Below, piece by piece: positions 7,064 to 16,700 of a DNA stretch of 28,868 nt (position 1 is its first letter; each line of letters starts with the position of its first letter). The DNA comes from Bacillota bacterium (GTDB lineage: Bacteria; Bacillota; Clostridia; Peptostreptococcales; Anaerovoracaceae): NCBI GenBank assembly GCA_022706625.1, contig JAKJCD010000006.1, forward strand, positions 1-28,868, given 5' to 3'. A program made the position numbers and the translations under genes. Under the pieces are notes generated by a model. The model saw only the letters and a program-made list of their open reading frames with translations. It searched no databases and was not told the DNA's origin.

Positions 7064-8506
7064 TTACCAGTTCTCATCAATGATAGTACCGGCTTTCAGG
7101 CTCTCTTCTGCCTGCAGCACCCGCTCAAGATAGGCTCTCTTCATGGTAAATTCAATGGTCCCGTTGACTTCCACCAACACTGTCCTGGCATCATTTTCAT
7201 ATAGCTTCATTACATCTTTGGGTTTAAGACTATCCTTATAGTAATATTCCGCTATAAAAACGGGTTCCTTTTTTGGTCTTTCCTGCGTCAGCGGTTTTCC
7301 ATCATTACAGGCGCTTGTAAGCAGCCGATAATAAGAGCGAAATTGTTTGATATCCAGTTGTGCACCATCAAGTGATACCGCAAGGTCTTTGTTGCTGTCT
7401 CCGACAAACCCGAACTCCATTCTGCTTTTCGGCGAAATGACCGTCAGTTTTGCTAAATCGGTTATAAAGGGAGTCAGAAACCAGCGCATCACAAGTTTCT
7501 CGTATCTGACTTTTGTAAAAGCGACCTCTCTGATCCTGTAGATGACACGATTATCGTTGCATGTCAAAAGAAGGCTCCCATCCTCTTTTTTGACTACCTT
7601 CAGGCTATATTTCTCAGTCTCCGCATCCCTTCCGTTGACGATGGAAAAGTCCGCAGTAAGGTAAGGGCAGTCAAAGCCGTAAGATGCGATCGCAGCATCA
7701 TCGCAGTTATATGCCTCTATACCTTCCGAAACTATACCTAACATGGATTGGAACACTTCTGTAGCTGCCGCCTGGTCAAGTTCATGAAAACCCGGTGAAC
7801 GGATTAAATGAGTAGCTATACCGAAGGATGCGGCCTCCCTCATCTGCTCCTTGCTCTTTTCATCGACCCATTGGATCACTATGGGTTTCGGAAGAGAAGA
7901 TCCTTCAAAGACGGCATTTCGTACGACCATGAGAGCTGATTCCAGCTTACGTGTAGGAGTTATTTCGTAATTAATATAGTTTTCAACGGGCATTATAAAC
8001 CTGATTGTATGGGAACGGGGCATCAGGTATATTGTCTCATCTCCGGATAATTTTATATAAACGCCGTCGGATAAAGGCTCTTCCGATCCGATCAAAAGCT
8101 CTGCTGATGTATTATCGGAGTATTCTATATTTACAACGGCTCTCGGCTTGTTCAAACCAAAAATACTTACATCCTCGGGTTTTTCGGATACTTTCTCTCG
8201 TACGGCAATCTTCCCGGACTCATCCAGCAGCAGCTTAAGGTAATCACCGTTTACAAGCTCGGCGGGAATATCGTAAAGCATAAAGCCGCCCCCGACCTGC
8301 CTGACATCATAAAATCCGTTTTCGTTCTCAACGGAAATATAAGTGATCTCGTTTATATCATGTTCCATCAAATAAAAAATCTCTTCGTTCTGGTTCCCTT
8401 CCTCTTCATCAATGGCTTCGGGCATTTTCAGAAGAATCACCAATGTTATGACAAGCAACACGATAAATGCAAGCCCGATAACTATAAAAACCTTTCTTCC
8501 AATCAT
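7064..8506 (-). CDS. DUF4340 domain membrane-anchored protein (Gld-type ABC system accessory)
   Basis: A 480-residue protein with one N-terminal membrane segment (about residues 5-27, rich in V, I and L) and a long extracytoplasmic part. Its content, with repeats such as FGLNKPRAVVNIEYSDN, LLIGSEEPLSDGVYIKL and the strand YEKLVMRWFLTPFITDLAKL, fits the DUF4340 family, which is regularly encoded after GldF/GldG-type ABC genes. Function is unknown; a role in the envelope with the preceding permease and GldG-like protein is inferred from context. Its ATG overlaps the GldG-like stop (ATGA). It is the last gene before the terminator. Confidence 0.8.
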   Translation of the reverse strand: MIGRKVFIVIGLAFIVLLVITLVILLKMPEAIDEEEGNQNEEIFYLMEHDINEITYISVENENGFYDVRQVGGGFMLYDIPAELVNGDYLKLLLDESGKIAVREKVSEKPEDVSIFGLNKPRAVVNIEYSDNTSAELLIGSEEPLSDGVYIKLSGDETIYLMPRSHTIRFIMPVENYINYEITPTRKLESALMVVRNAVFEGSSLPKPIVIQWVDEKSKEQMREAASFGIATHLIRSPGFHELDQAAATEVFQSMLGIVSEGIEAYNCDDAAIASYGFDCPYLTADFSIVNGRDAETEKYSLKVVKKEDGSLLLTCNDNRVIYRIREVAFTKVRYEKLVMRWFLTPFITDLAKLTVISPKSRMEFGFVGDSNKDLAVSLDGAQLDIKQFRSYYRLLTSACNDGKPLTQERPKKEPVFIAEYYYKDSLKPKDVMKLYENDARTVLVEVNGTIEFTMKRAYLERVLQAEESLKAGTIIDENW

Positions 8507-9987
8507 TTATGCCTCCTGTAAAGCCATATTATTGCGCCTGTTCCTATGATGGCAAAGGGGATGAGCAGCGCAAAGATAAGGCCCAGCATGTTTGCTTCAG
8601 CAATAGAGATGTTGAGCTTATCCCCGGTAATGGTTTTGGGCTTGATACTTATTGTTTCCTTTCTTTCTGTAAGATTGTTGATCACATTTAGCAGGTACTC
8701 GCTGTTTGAAAGAGATGAATTATCGATGGAATATGAATCCAGCATCCCGGAAGATCCTGAAACCAATATGCTTGATTGTTTCATGACCCTGCCTGTTTCC
8801 TTGTCTTTAACGGAATAGCTTGCAAGCACAAGGGCAGGAATCGGCCCTCGGAGAGCAGCATCTGCCTGCGTGAAACTACCCGGTGCATCGGAAGGCCGAA
8901 CTGCCGCAGTTTTACCGAATTCCAGCAGCACCTTTGTGGAGTTGTTGCTGCGGTGTTCGTAGCTTACGGAAAGAGGCCTTGCAATGGGCATCAGCATAGG
9001 CTTTGTTTTGTCCCTGAGCATTCCACTGAAAACATCGTCGACGTAATCCGCAACTGCATAAAAGGGATGGTAGTTAAAGACCCGGTTTTCCTTTGTCTCA
9101 AACACTGCACCATCACCAATCCGGACCCCCCACTCCGCCAGAAAGGCTTCAAGATAAAGCAGGGGCTTCTGTTCGGCATCTGCCGTATAAAGCAGCGTTT
9201 TTCCGTAATCGCCGTCATTATAAAGAAATCTGTCCAGTTTATCAATCTCTTCCTCGCTCAGATCCGTATGGGGCGAAATCAGCACAGTTAGCTTGCAGTC
9301 GGGATCTGGGTCCTCCGTAGCTAAGTTCTTGCCTCTCACCTCGTAGTTGTTACTTAAAAGCAATGATTCAAAAGAAGGCATGGTGTATTCACCGTTGCCC
9401 GATATTATATTTACAATCACCCGCTCGTCTTCAGTCACGTAAAGCAGAGCGGAAGAAAGTACCTGGTCTGCTTTTGAGGAAGCCACAACGGCGTTGCCCT
9501 TACTGTCGTAAGTATAATTAAACAGTTCAGCCGTCTTTATAACACGATACTTGCTCCCGCAGGTAACAAGGATATCACCATGAGACATTACCGCATCGGG
9601 GTAACGAGATGCAAAAGTCGGGTCGGCCACATAATTCACATATTCGATGGTGATATTTTTTCCGATCTTGCCGTATTGTCTTATCACCTCGCCCACCTGG
9701 GCCATATAGGCCGATCTTCCGATATAATCAGCTTCTTTGGCCAGAACATGGATTTTTACTTCATCCTTGAGCGAGGCGACCAATTCCCTGCTTTCATCGC
9801 TTATTTCGAAAAGCTTGTTTTCAGTCAGGTCGAGGCTCAGCTCAAACCTTTCGTCCAACAATCCCATGACGGCATTTAGCAGAACGATTCCGACAATGAA
9901 TATTATAATAAGGGCTCTAAAATAAAGCTTTGTCCCAAGCAGCTCCTTTGATCTTTTCTCTGTATTGAGATCTGTCTTTCTTGCCAT
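8503..9987 (-). CDS. GldG-like ABC-system extracytoplasmic protein
   Basis: A 494-residue protein with a membrane segment near the N-terminus (ALIIIFIVGIVLLNAV) and another at the very C-terminus (LIFALLIPFAIIGTGAIIWLY followed by RRHK). Between them lies a large domain of the GldG/ABC-type uncharacterised transport family, including DLTENKLFEISDESRELV, VKIHVLAKEADY and TVLISPHTDLSEEEIDKLD. In Bacteroidetes GldG partners GldA and GldF in gliding; in Firmicutes the equivalent is uncharacterised and gliding is not implied. The ATG at 9987 follows GGGGGAGAGGC; the longer frame would overlap the permease gene and lacks such a site. It is coupled to the next gene by an ATGA overlap. Confidence 0.82.
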   Translation of the reverse strand: MARKTDLNTEKRSKELLGTKLYFRALIIIFIVGIVLLNAVMGLLDERFELSLDLTENKLFEISDESRELVASLKDEVKIHVLAKEADYIGRSAYMAQVGEVIRQYGKIGKNITIEYVNYVADPTFASRYPDAVMSHGDILVTCGSKYRVIKTAELFNYTYDSKGNAVVASSKADQVLSSALLYVTEDERVIVNIISGNGEYTMPSFESLLLSNNYEVRGKNLATEDPDPDCKLTVLISPHTDLSEEEIDKLDRFLYNDGDYGKTLLYTADAEQKPLLYLEAFLAEWGVRIGDGAVFETKENRVFNYHPFYAVADYVDDVFSGMLRDKTKPMLMPIARPLSVSYEHRSNNSTKVLLEFGKTAAVRPSDAPGSFTQADAALRGPIPALVLASYSVKDKETGRVMKQSSILVSGSSGMLDSYSIDNSSLSNSEYLLNVINNLTERKETISIKPKTITGDKLNISIAEANMLGLIFALLIPFAIIGTGAIIWLYRRHK

Positions 9988-9998
9988 TGCCTCTCCCC

Positions 9999-10703
9999 CT
10001 AACTCCAGCGTCTTTTTTCCATTGAAGCCACTGTGAAACATAAAAACATCACCGTAATGCTCAGGAAAAAGACGATGTCGGCCCCATTGAGAATGCCAAG
10101 CGTAAAGGAGGTATAACGGTTTTGAAAAGATAGACCTTCCAGCCCCCTGCTTATTATCTTTATATTTATAACGGGTGCAAGGGTATCGATCAACATCAGG
10201 AAGAAGCTGACAGCGAAACCTGCTATAGCTGCAATCACCTGACTCTCAGTAAATGAAGAAAGAAAGAGGCAAATAGCAATAAGGGTATTTCCAAAAAGAA
10301 TTAGCCCGATAAAATGACCAAAAACTACCGGCCACTCAGTTTTAGACAGATGGGAAATCACAACGGCCACCGCCATGGTACTCATTATCGAAAGCAGAAA
10401 TACGCAAACCGCTGCAAAGTACTTGCCCAGTACGATGGCAGTTCGGCTGACGGGCGCTGTCAAAAGAAGCTGGTCTGTCTTTAGCTTTCTGTCCTCACTT
10501 AAAAGGCGCATTGTAAGTATCGGTATTAGAAAAAGCACTACGGCGAACAGGGTGCTGAATATCCCGCGCATATCGGTGGTATTGCCGTAAAGATTATAAG
10601 CGAAGAAAAAATATCCCGTAAACAAAAACATTACACCGACAAATATATAGCCTAAAGGCGATTGGAAATATGCCCTGATTTCCCGATCCAAAATTGCCGT
10701 CAT
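9999..10703 (-). CDS. ABC-2 type permease, GldF-like
   Basis: A 234-residue integral membrane protein with about six hydrophobic segments, for example YIFVGVMFLFTGYFFFAYNL, IFSTLFAVVLFLIPILTMRL and IVFFLSITVMFLCFTVASM. The N-terminus MTAILDREIRAYFQSPLGYI and the motif RLLSEDRKLKTDQLLLTAPVS are typical of GldF/NosY-type ABC-2 permeases. It should form the membrane channel for the ATPase encoded just before it, with which it shares an ATGA start/stop overlap. The substrate is unknown. Confidence 0.88.
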   Translation of the reverse strand: MTAILDREIRAYFQSPLGYIFVGVMFLFTGYFFFAYNLYGNTTDMRGIFSTLFAVVLFLIPILTMRLLSEDRKLKTDQLLLTAPVSRTAIVLGKYFAAVCVFLLSIMSTMAVAVVISHLSKTEWPVVFGHFIGLILFGNTLIAICLFLSSFTESQVIAAIAGFAVSFFLMLIDTLAPVINIKIISRGLEGLSFQNRYTSFTLGILNGADIVFFLSITVMFLCFTVASMEKRRWS

Positions 10704-11656
10704 TTTGCTTCCTCTTCCTTGTTACTGTCTTCAATCAATCGCAAGAAGATGTCTTCCATTGATATATCGCCGCCTTTTATAGCTATCATAGGCAGATCTG
10801 CTTTGGCAAAGGCCCTGAATAGAGCGGCTCGTATGTCTGTATTTTCCGGCCCTTTGATTTCATATTCGTAAATCCCCTTTTCTTTTTGCCCGGTCTCTCT
10901 GATAGTACAGGTCATCGGCAGGCTTGATACAGCCATATTCACCAGATCCGGGTCACCTTCCACCCATGTTACAACCTTGTTTGGTGCATGTATCATTCCG
11001 GACAGATTACCGGGAGTGCCGTCGGCAATCATCCTTCCCTGATGCAGTACGACAACCCGGTCGCAGATCTCTTTGATTTCCGAAAGAATATGAGAGGATA
11101 CGATAATTGTTCCGGTTTTACCCAATTCTCTGATCAGTGTTCTGACTTCGATGATCTGGGATGGATCAAGCCCGACGGTCGGTTCATCAAGGACAAGGAC
11201 TTTCGGATCACCAATCAAGGCCTGAGCCAATCCTACCCTCTGCCGGTAACCTTTAGATAGGTTTTTGATAACCCGGCCGCATACGTTAAGGATACCCGTC
11301 TGCTCACAGATCCTGTTAATATGCCGCTCTCTGTCGCCTTCTTTGACCTTCTTCAGCTTACAGGCGAAATCCAGGTAATCTTTTACCTTCATGTCCGGAT
11401 AGAGGGGCGGCTGCTCCGGCAAATAGCCGACAGACGCTTTAGCCTTGGCAGGTTCTGAGATCATATCAAATCCGTTTATTAAAACCGTTCCTTCCGTAGC
11501 GCCGATATATCCGGTAATAATGTTCATCGTGGTGGTTTTTCCGGCGCCGTTAAGCCCTAGCAAACCAAGCACCTGACCTTCCTTTGCGGAAAAACTGACA
11601 TTGTCCAAAGCGATTTTGGATCCGTAATGTTTCGTAAGGTTTTTTACATCAATCAT
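10700..11656 (-). CDS. ABC transporter ATP-binding protein, GldA-like
   Basis: A 318-residue ATPase. Walker A is GLNGAGKT (34-41), the Q-loop is YLPEQ (78-82), the signature is LSKGYRQRVGLA (133-144), Walker B is VLVLDEPTVGLDP (153-165) and the H-loop is SSHI. LSKGYRQR is typical of the GldA/multidrug ABC-2 group. The C-terminal 100 residues form the extra domain often seen with ABC-2 permeases. Its ATG overlaps the end of the ROK kinase gene by 8 bases (ATGATTGA), tying this exporter-type system to the sugar genes upstream. No dedicated promoter is visible between them. Confidence 0.93.
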   Translation of the reverse strand: MIDVKNLTKHYGSKIALDNVSFSAKEGQVLGLLGLNGAGKTTTMNIITGYIGATEGTVLINGFDMISEPAKAKASVGYLPEQPPLYPDMKVKDYLDFACKLKKVKEGDRERHINRICEQTGILNVCGRVIKNLSKGYRQRVGLAQALIGDPKVLVLDEPTVGLDPSQIIEVRTLIRELGKTGTIIVSSHILSEIKEICDRVVVLHQGRMIADGTPGNLSGMIHAPNKVVTWVEGDPDLVNMAVSSLPMTCTIRETGQKEKGIYEYEIKGPENTDIRAALFRAFAKADLPMIAIKGGDISMEDIFLRLIEDSNKEEEAK

Positions 11657-12614
11657 AACGCAGTGCCTCTCTACTTTCAGCCAGCAGCGAAGCGCCGATT
11701 ATGCCTGCCTTATTGCCAAACTTCGCAGGCACGATCTCATGAAGGATTTTAAAGAATGATTTCTGCTTTACCAGCTTTCTCAGAGGTTCGAAGAGAAAAT
11801 CTCCTGCAAGGCTTACCCCGCCGCCAAGCGCCACTGTTTCCGGATCAAGAAGGGCAACCACTGAGGTGATGGCAGAGCTGAGAGTGTCAACATATGTGTT
11901 AAAGATATCCAATGCTATGGCATCGCCTTCTTTTGCACTGTCTATAACTACCTTGGCAGTGACCCTGTTTATATCGCCGTCGGCCTTTTCATGGATTAGG
12001 CTGATAGGATATTCCACTATGGCCTTTCTTCCCTGCTGAATGATCCATGTTGCGGTGCAAAGGGATTCAATGCAACCCTTATTTCCGCATGTGCAAACAG
12101 GGCCTCCATGCTGGATTATCATATGACCCAGTTCGTTCCCGTGGCCCAGGCCCCCTTTGAAGATCCTGCCGTCTAAAATGATACCGCCGCCTACCCCTGT
12201 ACCGAGGGTTAAAAGCACTGCCGTTTTCTTTCCGCGGAAGGCTCCTCCCCTCAGCTCTGCCAAGGCTGCCGCATCTGCATCGTTGGACAGGAAAACCGGC
12301 ATTCCGGGAAAGTGCTTTCGGATCTCATCAATCATAGGGACGTTGTGAAAGCCGAGATTATGAGCATTTATAATAATCCCATTCTTTGCATCTATGGATC
12401 CCGCTGTCGCAATGCCTATGGATTTGAAATCCTTTGAAGCAAGTTTCATTTCCCAGGCCAGCTCATTTACGACCTTTGCCATTAAAGAAACCACTTCTTC
12501 ATAGGTCTCGCCCTTGGGAAAAGCTATGCTTCTGCCGGCGGCAATCTGCATATTGTTATCGACTGCACCGACTTTAATGCTGGTGCCTCCTACGTCAAAA
12601 CCTATACGATACAT
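11649..12614 (-). CDS. ROK-family sugar kinase (glucokinase-like)
   Basis: A 321-residue kinase. The phosphate motif is DVGGTSIK (7-14), the catalytic aspartate lies in SNDADAAA (D112), the second phosphate loop is LGTGVGGG (137-144), the sugar/zinc region is GNELGHM (159-165) and the zinc cysteines are in CTCGNKGCIE (174-183). All the residues expected for an active ROK kinase are present. It should phosphorylate a hexose such as glucose, or an N-acetylated hexose, at C6; the exact sugar cannot be read. It follows a Gfo/Idh/MocA dehydrogenase gene by 11 bases and overlaps the ABC ATPase gene, so it probably activates the free sugar made by the preceding enzymes. GAGGA lies 7 bases before the ATG. 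Confidence 0.9.
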   Translation of the reverse strand: MYRIGFDVGGTSIKVGAVDNNMQIAAGRSIAFPKGETYEEVVSLMAKVVNELAWEMKLASKDFKSIGIATAGSIDAKNGIIINAHNLGFHNVPMIDEIRKHFPGMPVFLSNDADAAALAELRGGAFRGKKTAVLLTLGTGVGGGIILDGRIFKGGLGHGNELGHMIIQHGGPVCTCGNKGCIESLCTATWIIQQGRKAIVEYPISLIHEKADGDINRVTAKVVIDSAKEGDAIALDIFNTYVDTLSSAITSVVALLDPETVALGGGVSLAGDFLFEPLRKLVKQKSFFKILHEIVPAKFGNKAGIIGASLLAESREALRYD

Positions 12615-12625
12615 TACTCTTTCCT

Positions 12626-13600
12626 CTATGTTTCCTTTGTTATTTGTTCCAGTATTTCCATTACTGCTATAACTTCATCCTCTTTGACCTTTAAGGACGG
12701 CCGGTTGCTTCTTGCGCAATCAATAAAATGCTCAAGCTCTTCAAGATATACCCCGGTAGGAGGGACATTGATACCTGTAGGTATCTTGATCTTCTCTTTG
12801 GTATCAAAAGCATGAGGCTCATGGTCAAACTGATATGCAATCAGCTTTGTACCGTCATTTATGACCACTGCATTCTCAAAATACACCCTCCACCTTGCCG
12901 TGAAAGGAATGTCGGCGTTGAACCATGCAGCCTCCGCCACAACATTGAAATCTTCATAACGATAGAAGAACCGATATTGTTCTTTATAATCTATACCTTT
13001 GTTCCCGCAGCTTGTAAACAGGAACTCCTCCGGTTTTCCGAACAAGCTTATCATGAGATCCAAATCATGGATGTGCAGGTCATAGGGAAGATGCCCGCTT
13101 TTAGATCTGTCGAAAAGCCAGCCCTCCTGGGCCCACCTGGGGCAGGCGGATAATCGTTCAAAGGATGCATCCAAAACCTTGCCGTAGCGCCGATCCTCCA
13201 CTATCTCCCTCAGGATCTGACTCTCCTTATAAAATCTAAGAATCTGACCTACAAACAGTTGCACTTCTTTATCTTTTGCCAACCCGTACATTTCTTTGGC
13301 GTCGGCAGCTTTTAATGCTATGGGTTTTTCCACAATTGTATGTTTGCCCCTGCTCAAAGCTTCCATCACGTGTTCTTTGTGAAGAAAAGTGGGCGTGCAA
13401 ACATCGGCTATGTCAATGTCCTCATGATCAATCATGTCTCCCACATTGCGATAAAGGGGGAGGCCCCACTGCTTTGCTCTTTCTTCATCCTGCTTGCTCT
13501 GTCCCACAACGGCAACGACTTTGCACCCTTTAATATGCTCATAGTTGCTTTTATGGACGGTGCCCATGCCGCCGGCGCCGACTATTCCGATTTTTATCAT
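12626..13600 (-). CDS. Gfo/Idh/MocA-family NAD(P)-dependent sugar oxidoreductase (second copy)
   Basis: A 324-residue enzyme with the N-terminal Rossmann motif GIVGAGGMG (5-13), the conserved catalytic-lysine motif VEKPIAL (90-96, K92) and the second-domain motif YDLHIHDLDLM (173-183), with D174 and H178 in the usual catalytic Asp/His spacing. Members oxidise or reduce a ring hydroxyl of a sugar, inositol or sugar derivative with NAD(P). It shares fold but little close sequence with the other Gfo/Idh/MocA enzyme here, suggesting a different step, perhaps reduction of a keto-sugar back to the sugar that the adjacent ROK kinase phosphorylates (inference). GAGGAG precedes the ATG by 7 bases. Confidence 0.88.
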   Translation of the reverse strand: MIKIGIVGAGGMGTVHKSNYEHIKGCKVVAVVGQSKQDEERAKQWGLPLYRNVGDMIDHEDIDIADVCTPTFLHKEHVMEALSRGKHTIVEKPIALKAADAKEMYGLAKDKEVQLFVGQILRFYKESQILREIVEDRRYGKVLDASFERLSACPRWAQEGWLFDRSKSGHLPYDLHIHDLDLMISLFGKPEEFLFTSCGNKGIDYKEQYRFFYRYEDFNVVAEAAWFNADIPFTARWRVYFENAVVINDGTKLIAYQFDHEPHAFDTKEKIKIPTGINVPPTGVYLEELEHFIDCARSNRPSLKVKEDEVIAVMEILEQITKET

Positions 13601-13634
13601 AGCTGGTCTCCTCTTCAGAACTTCCCGGCGCCGT

Positions 13635-14549
13635 TTATGTTCCGAGGAACTGGGACATATAACGAAAGCTTTGCTCTATGCCGTATTTTATATCTTCTAT
13701 GCTATCTTCATAGGCCTTGTCTTCAACCTCGATACAAGCGGGACCTTTGTAGCGAATATCGTTAAGAGCGCTTACAAAAGCTGCGAAGTCGACTCCGCCA
13801 AGCCCCGGCAGCTTCGGCGAATGCCAGAGGGACGGGTAGGCAAAGAGCCCGTATTCATCCAACTGATCCTTGTTAATTTTTATATCCTTGAGATGAACAT
13901 GAAAAATCCTGTCTCTGAATTCGTATATTGGTTTACATATATCCATCCCCAGAAGATAAGGGTGGGAAGGATCGTAATTCAATCCTATATTCGGGCTCAG
14001 CTCGAACATTTTTCGCCAGACATAAGGAGTCGACGCCAGATTGGTCCCCCCGGGCCATTCATCCTTCGTGTATAGCATAGGACAGTTTTCAATGGCGACC
14101 TTTACTCCCTCCTCTTCAGCCAGCTTTATTATCGGAGCCCAGACCTCTTGAAACAGCTCCATATTTTCATCGACGGTTTTTGTTTTATCCTTGCCGATAA
14201 ACGTCGTGATTATATAGATACCCATTTTAGCGGAGGCAGTAATGAGTTTTTTGATATGCTCCCGGGCAGCTTTAGCTGTTTCCGGGTCCGTGTCAAGGGG
14301 GTTCGGATAGTAGGCTAAAGATGAGATTTCTACATTTAGTTTTTTTGCATAGTTTTTATAGTATTCCATCTTCGATTCATCAAGGCTATCGATATCTATG
14401 TGGGTGATGCCCGCATACCTGCGTATTGCCTTGCCTGCAGGCCAGCAGCATACCTCTACACATCCGAAACCAGTGCTTGCGGCATAATCAAAAACCTCTT
14501 CAAAAGTAAAATCCGGAAGAATGGCTGATACCAACCCTAATTTCATCAT
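13635..14549 (-). CDS. Sugar phosphate isomerase/epimerase-type TIM-barrel enzyme (second copy)
   Basis: A 304-residue xylose-isomerase-like TIM barrel. Candidate metal ligands are E154 in VAIENCPM, D193 in LNYDPSHP, H219 in FHVHLKD and E276 in ACIEVED. Family members isomerise, epimerise, dehydrate or hydrate sugars and inositol derivatives using one or two divalent metals. Between two dehydrogenase genes it most likely works on an oxidised (keto) sugar. The ATG at 14549 overlaps the upstream stop (ATGATGA) and has GGAGG 8 bases before; a second ATG directly follows and could be used instead. The longer frame inside the upstream gene is not supported by a binding site. Confidence 0.87.
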   Translation of the reverse strand: MMKLGLVSAILPDFTFEEVFDYAASTGFGCVEVCCWPAGKAIRRYAGITHIDIDSLDESKMEYYKNYAKKLNVEISSLAYYPNPLDTDPETAKAAREHIKKLITASAKMGIYIITTFIGKDKTKTVDENMELFQEVWAPIIKLAEEEGVKVAIENCPMLYTKDEWPGGTNLASTPYVWRKMFELSPNIGLNYDPSHPYLLGMDICKPIYEFRDRIFHVHLKDIKINKDQLDEYGLFAYPSLWHSPKLPGLGGVDFAAFVSALNDIRYKGPACIEVEDKAYEDSIEDIKYGIEQSFRYMSQFLGT

Positions 14550-15700
14550 AACTCTTTCCTCCCTATTCTTACCCACTGCCTTGTCTTTGCACTTTCGCAG
14601 ATTTTTTCGCAAAGCAGCATCTCCCGATAACCGGCCTCAAATGTTGCAAAGTCGCATACAGAAATATCCTTGTCCGATACCGCCTGATAAAACTTTGCGA
14701 AGCTTTGCTTGTGAGTATCGGGGAAGCCCTCTGCATGCCCCCCGGGATAGCTTATAACCTTTTTTGTCTCTTCATATAAAATAGAAGGATCTTTTACGAT
14801 CTGCTGATTATAGTTCTCCCTCCTGCCTGACCAGAGTTCATTCCCTGTCTCGCTGTCCCAGTGCAGGGAACACTTGCTGCCGCTTATAGAAATAACGGTC
14901 TGGTTCTTTCGCCCGGCAAAAACCTGACTGATAGTACATACACCTTTTGCCCCTCCGTCAAAATGGAATAGAACAGTGCATTGATCCTCAACATTTATAT
15001 TAAACTCCTGATAGTCCTCCGGCCTAAGGGCCATACCGGAATAAGTGTCTACAGGCTTAAGAGGCTTCTTCCTGGTCTTATGAACAGTCTCGAAATCCGC
15101 AAACACCTCGGTCGCTTTTTGTTCAATGATATTTTCCACCATGTCTATCCAGTGGGAACCAATGTCAGCAAAGGCGCAAGAGGGTCCCGAAAGCTCCGTG
15201 TCCAGCCTCCAGCTGTAATCTGTATCGTAAAAAAGCCAGTCCTGCAAATAGGAACCATGTACTGAGTAGATTTTTCCCACATCCCCGGCTTTGACCATTT
15301 CCTTCATCTGTACCACTTGGGGGTTAAAGCGGAGGTTGAAATTCACAGCCGAAACGATATTGTGCTGTAGTGCATAGTCTCTTAACTTTTTCGCCTCTTC
15401 CGCAGTAACGGCAAGGGGTTTTTCGCAAAGTACATTTACCCCCTTCTCCATGGCATACATGGCCATTTCGAAATGCATGCGGTTAGGTGTACATATATGA
15501 ACCGCATCTAAGTTCTCATCATCGATCATTTTTCTATAGTCAGCATATCCTTTAGGCACATACAGAGCAGCTGCCTTTCTTTCGGCATCCCGAGCAGCGG
15601 CAAGAGCAACAACATCTACATAGCCCAGTCTCCGAAGCGCTTCAATATGAGCCGTCCCGATAAAACCGACGCCTATTATGCCTGCCCTCATTTTTTTCAT
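14546..15700 (-). CDS. Gfo/Idh/MocA-family sugar 3-dehydrogenase-like oxidoreductase
   Basis: A 384-residue NAD(P)-dependent oxidoreductase. The nucleotide motif is GIIGVGFIG (7-15), the catalytic lysine is in CEKPLAV (K94) and the Asp/His pair is in ADIGSHWIDM (D179, H183). The stretch GSYLQDWLFYDTDYSWRL (149-166) resembles, from memory, the subgroup with levoglucosan dehydrogenase and other sugar 3-dehydrogenases; the substrate is therefore plausibly an anhydro-sugar or glycoside, but this is inference. The C-terminal portion has PGGHAEGFPDTHKQSFAKFY, also common in this subgroup. It follows the ABC permeases by 28 bases and is coupled to the TIM-barrel gene. AAGGAGG precedes the ATG by 7 bases. 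Confidence 0.87.
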   Translation of the reverse strand: MKKMRAGIIGVGFIGTAHIEALRRLGYVDVVALAAARDAERKAAALYVPKGYADYRKMIDDENLDAVHICTPNRMHFEMAMYAMEKGVNVLCEKPLAVTAEEAKKLRDYALQHNIVSAVNFNLRFNPQVVQMKEMVKAGDVGKIYSVHGSYLQDWLFYDTDYSWRLDTELSGPSCAFADIGSHWIDMVENIIEQKATEVFADFETVHKTRKKPLKPVDTYSGMALRPEDYQEFNINVEDQCTVLFHFDGGAKGVCTISQVFAGRKNQTVISISGSKCSLHWDSETGNELWSGRRENYNQQIVKDPSILYEETKKVISYPGGHAEGFPDTHKQSFAKFYQAVSDKDISVCDFATFEAGYREMLLCEKICESAKTRQWVRIGRKEL

Positions 15701-15728
15701 ACAAAACCCTCCTTACATATTGCCACAA

Positions 15729-16700
15729 TCACTGTCTGATCGGTTTTTCCTTGTTATATACAGCAAGAAGCAGGAGCAGCACCCCGCCCATGATAACACT
15801 CCTGACTGCATCTGAGGAGTTGAGCACCGCAAGGCAGTTGCCCAGAACGATAAGCAGCAGCGATCCCACCGCTGTACCCAGATATGAGCCTTTACCTCCG
15901 ATTAAAAGGGTACCTCCTACGACCACTGCAACGATGGAAAGCATAGTGTAGGAATCAAAAGACTGGCATATAACAAAATTCAGGTATCCCGCACCTATTA
16001 TCCCGGCTATACCTGCAAGCAGGCTTCCGATGACATATGCCATGATCTCTATCATTTCGCTCCTTACGCCAGTAAGATAGGCAGCGTTTTTATTGTTTCC
16101 CAAAAGGAAGATTTGCTGCCCGAATCGGGAGCGATTAATAATATACAGAACAATACCAAAAATTATTATAGCATAAATAGACATACCCGGAATCACACCG
16201 AAAAACCTGTATTGTAAAGTCATAGTGAAGAATTTTGATGTGGTCCCCGTGGGAAGCCCCTGGGTATATACATATTGGAGCCTAGTCACTACATTGGATA
16301 CGCATAAAGTTATGACGATGGCAGGAAGCCTCAGCTTCACCACACCCAGGCCGTTGACCAGCCCTACGAGCAGCGCCATGGGTATGACCTGTGCGATGAC
16401 TATCGGCATCTGACCACCTTGCCCTGCCATGGTGTTAGCTGTAAAGATTGCCGCCATAGACATGACAGCTCCCACGGAAAGATCGATGCCCCCCGTTATT
16501 ATTATGAGGGTCTGGCCTGCCGAAGCAAAGCAAAGAAGCAGCGTAAGAGCTATTATAGAGCCAAAGGTGTTTACATTCAGTGATGCCGGATTGATCACAA
16601 TATTGATCATAAATAGTGCCGCAGAAATCAGCAGTGCCATGCCAACCTGATTATCTCTGGCAAATTGTTTGATTCTGCTATTCTCCAAGCTGCTCACCAC
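15729..16700 (-). CDS. Sugar ABC transporter permease (RbsC family), second permease
   Basis: A 323-residue membrane protein with about eight to ten hydrophobic segments. The GGIDLSVGAVMSMAAIFTA motif, NGLGVVKLRLPAIVITL and the ABC-contact loop GNNKNAAYLTGVR are classic for RbsC-type permeases of the CUT2 sugar family. It would pair with the preceding permease as a heterodimer served by the two-domain ATPase. The start is uncertain: tandem GTG codons at 16700 and 16697 lie next to GAAGG, inside the end of the preceding permease gene (23-base overlap). Confidence 0.92.
   Translation of the reverse strand: MVSSLENSRIKQFARDNQVGMALLISAALFMINIVINPASLNVNTFGSIIALTLLLCFASAGQTLIIITGGIDLSVGAVMSMAAIFTANTMAGQGGQMPIVIAQVIPMALLVGLVNGLGVVKLRLPAIVITLCVSNVVTRLQYVYTQGLPTGTTSKFFTMTLQYRFFGVIPGMSIYAIIIFGIVLYIINRSRFGQQIFLLGNNKNAAYLTGVRSEMIEIMAYVIGSLLAGIAGIIGAGYLNFVICQSFDSYTMLSIVAVVVGGTLLIGGKGSYLGTAVGSLLLIVLGNCLAVLNSSDAVRSVIMGGVLLLLLAVYNKEKPIRQ

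Noticed and set aside
8776..9291. Long plus-strand open frame opposite the GldG-like gene
   Set aside because: It is antisense to a well-supported coding gene, has no family features and no ribosome binding site.
7064..11656. Gliding motility machinery
   Set aside because: Only the ABC part (GldA/F/G-like) is present; none of the other gliding genes of Bacteroidetes is seen, and Firmicutes carry such ABC sets without gliding.
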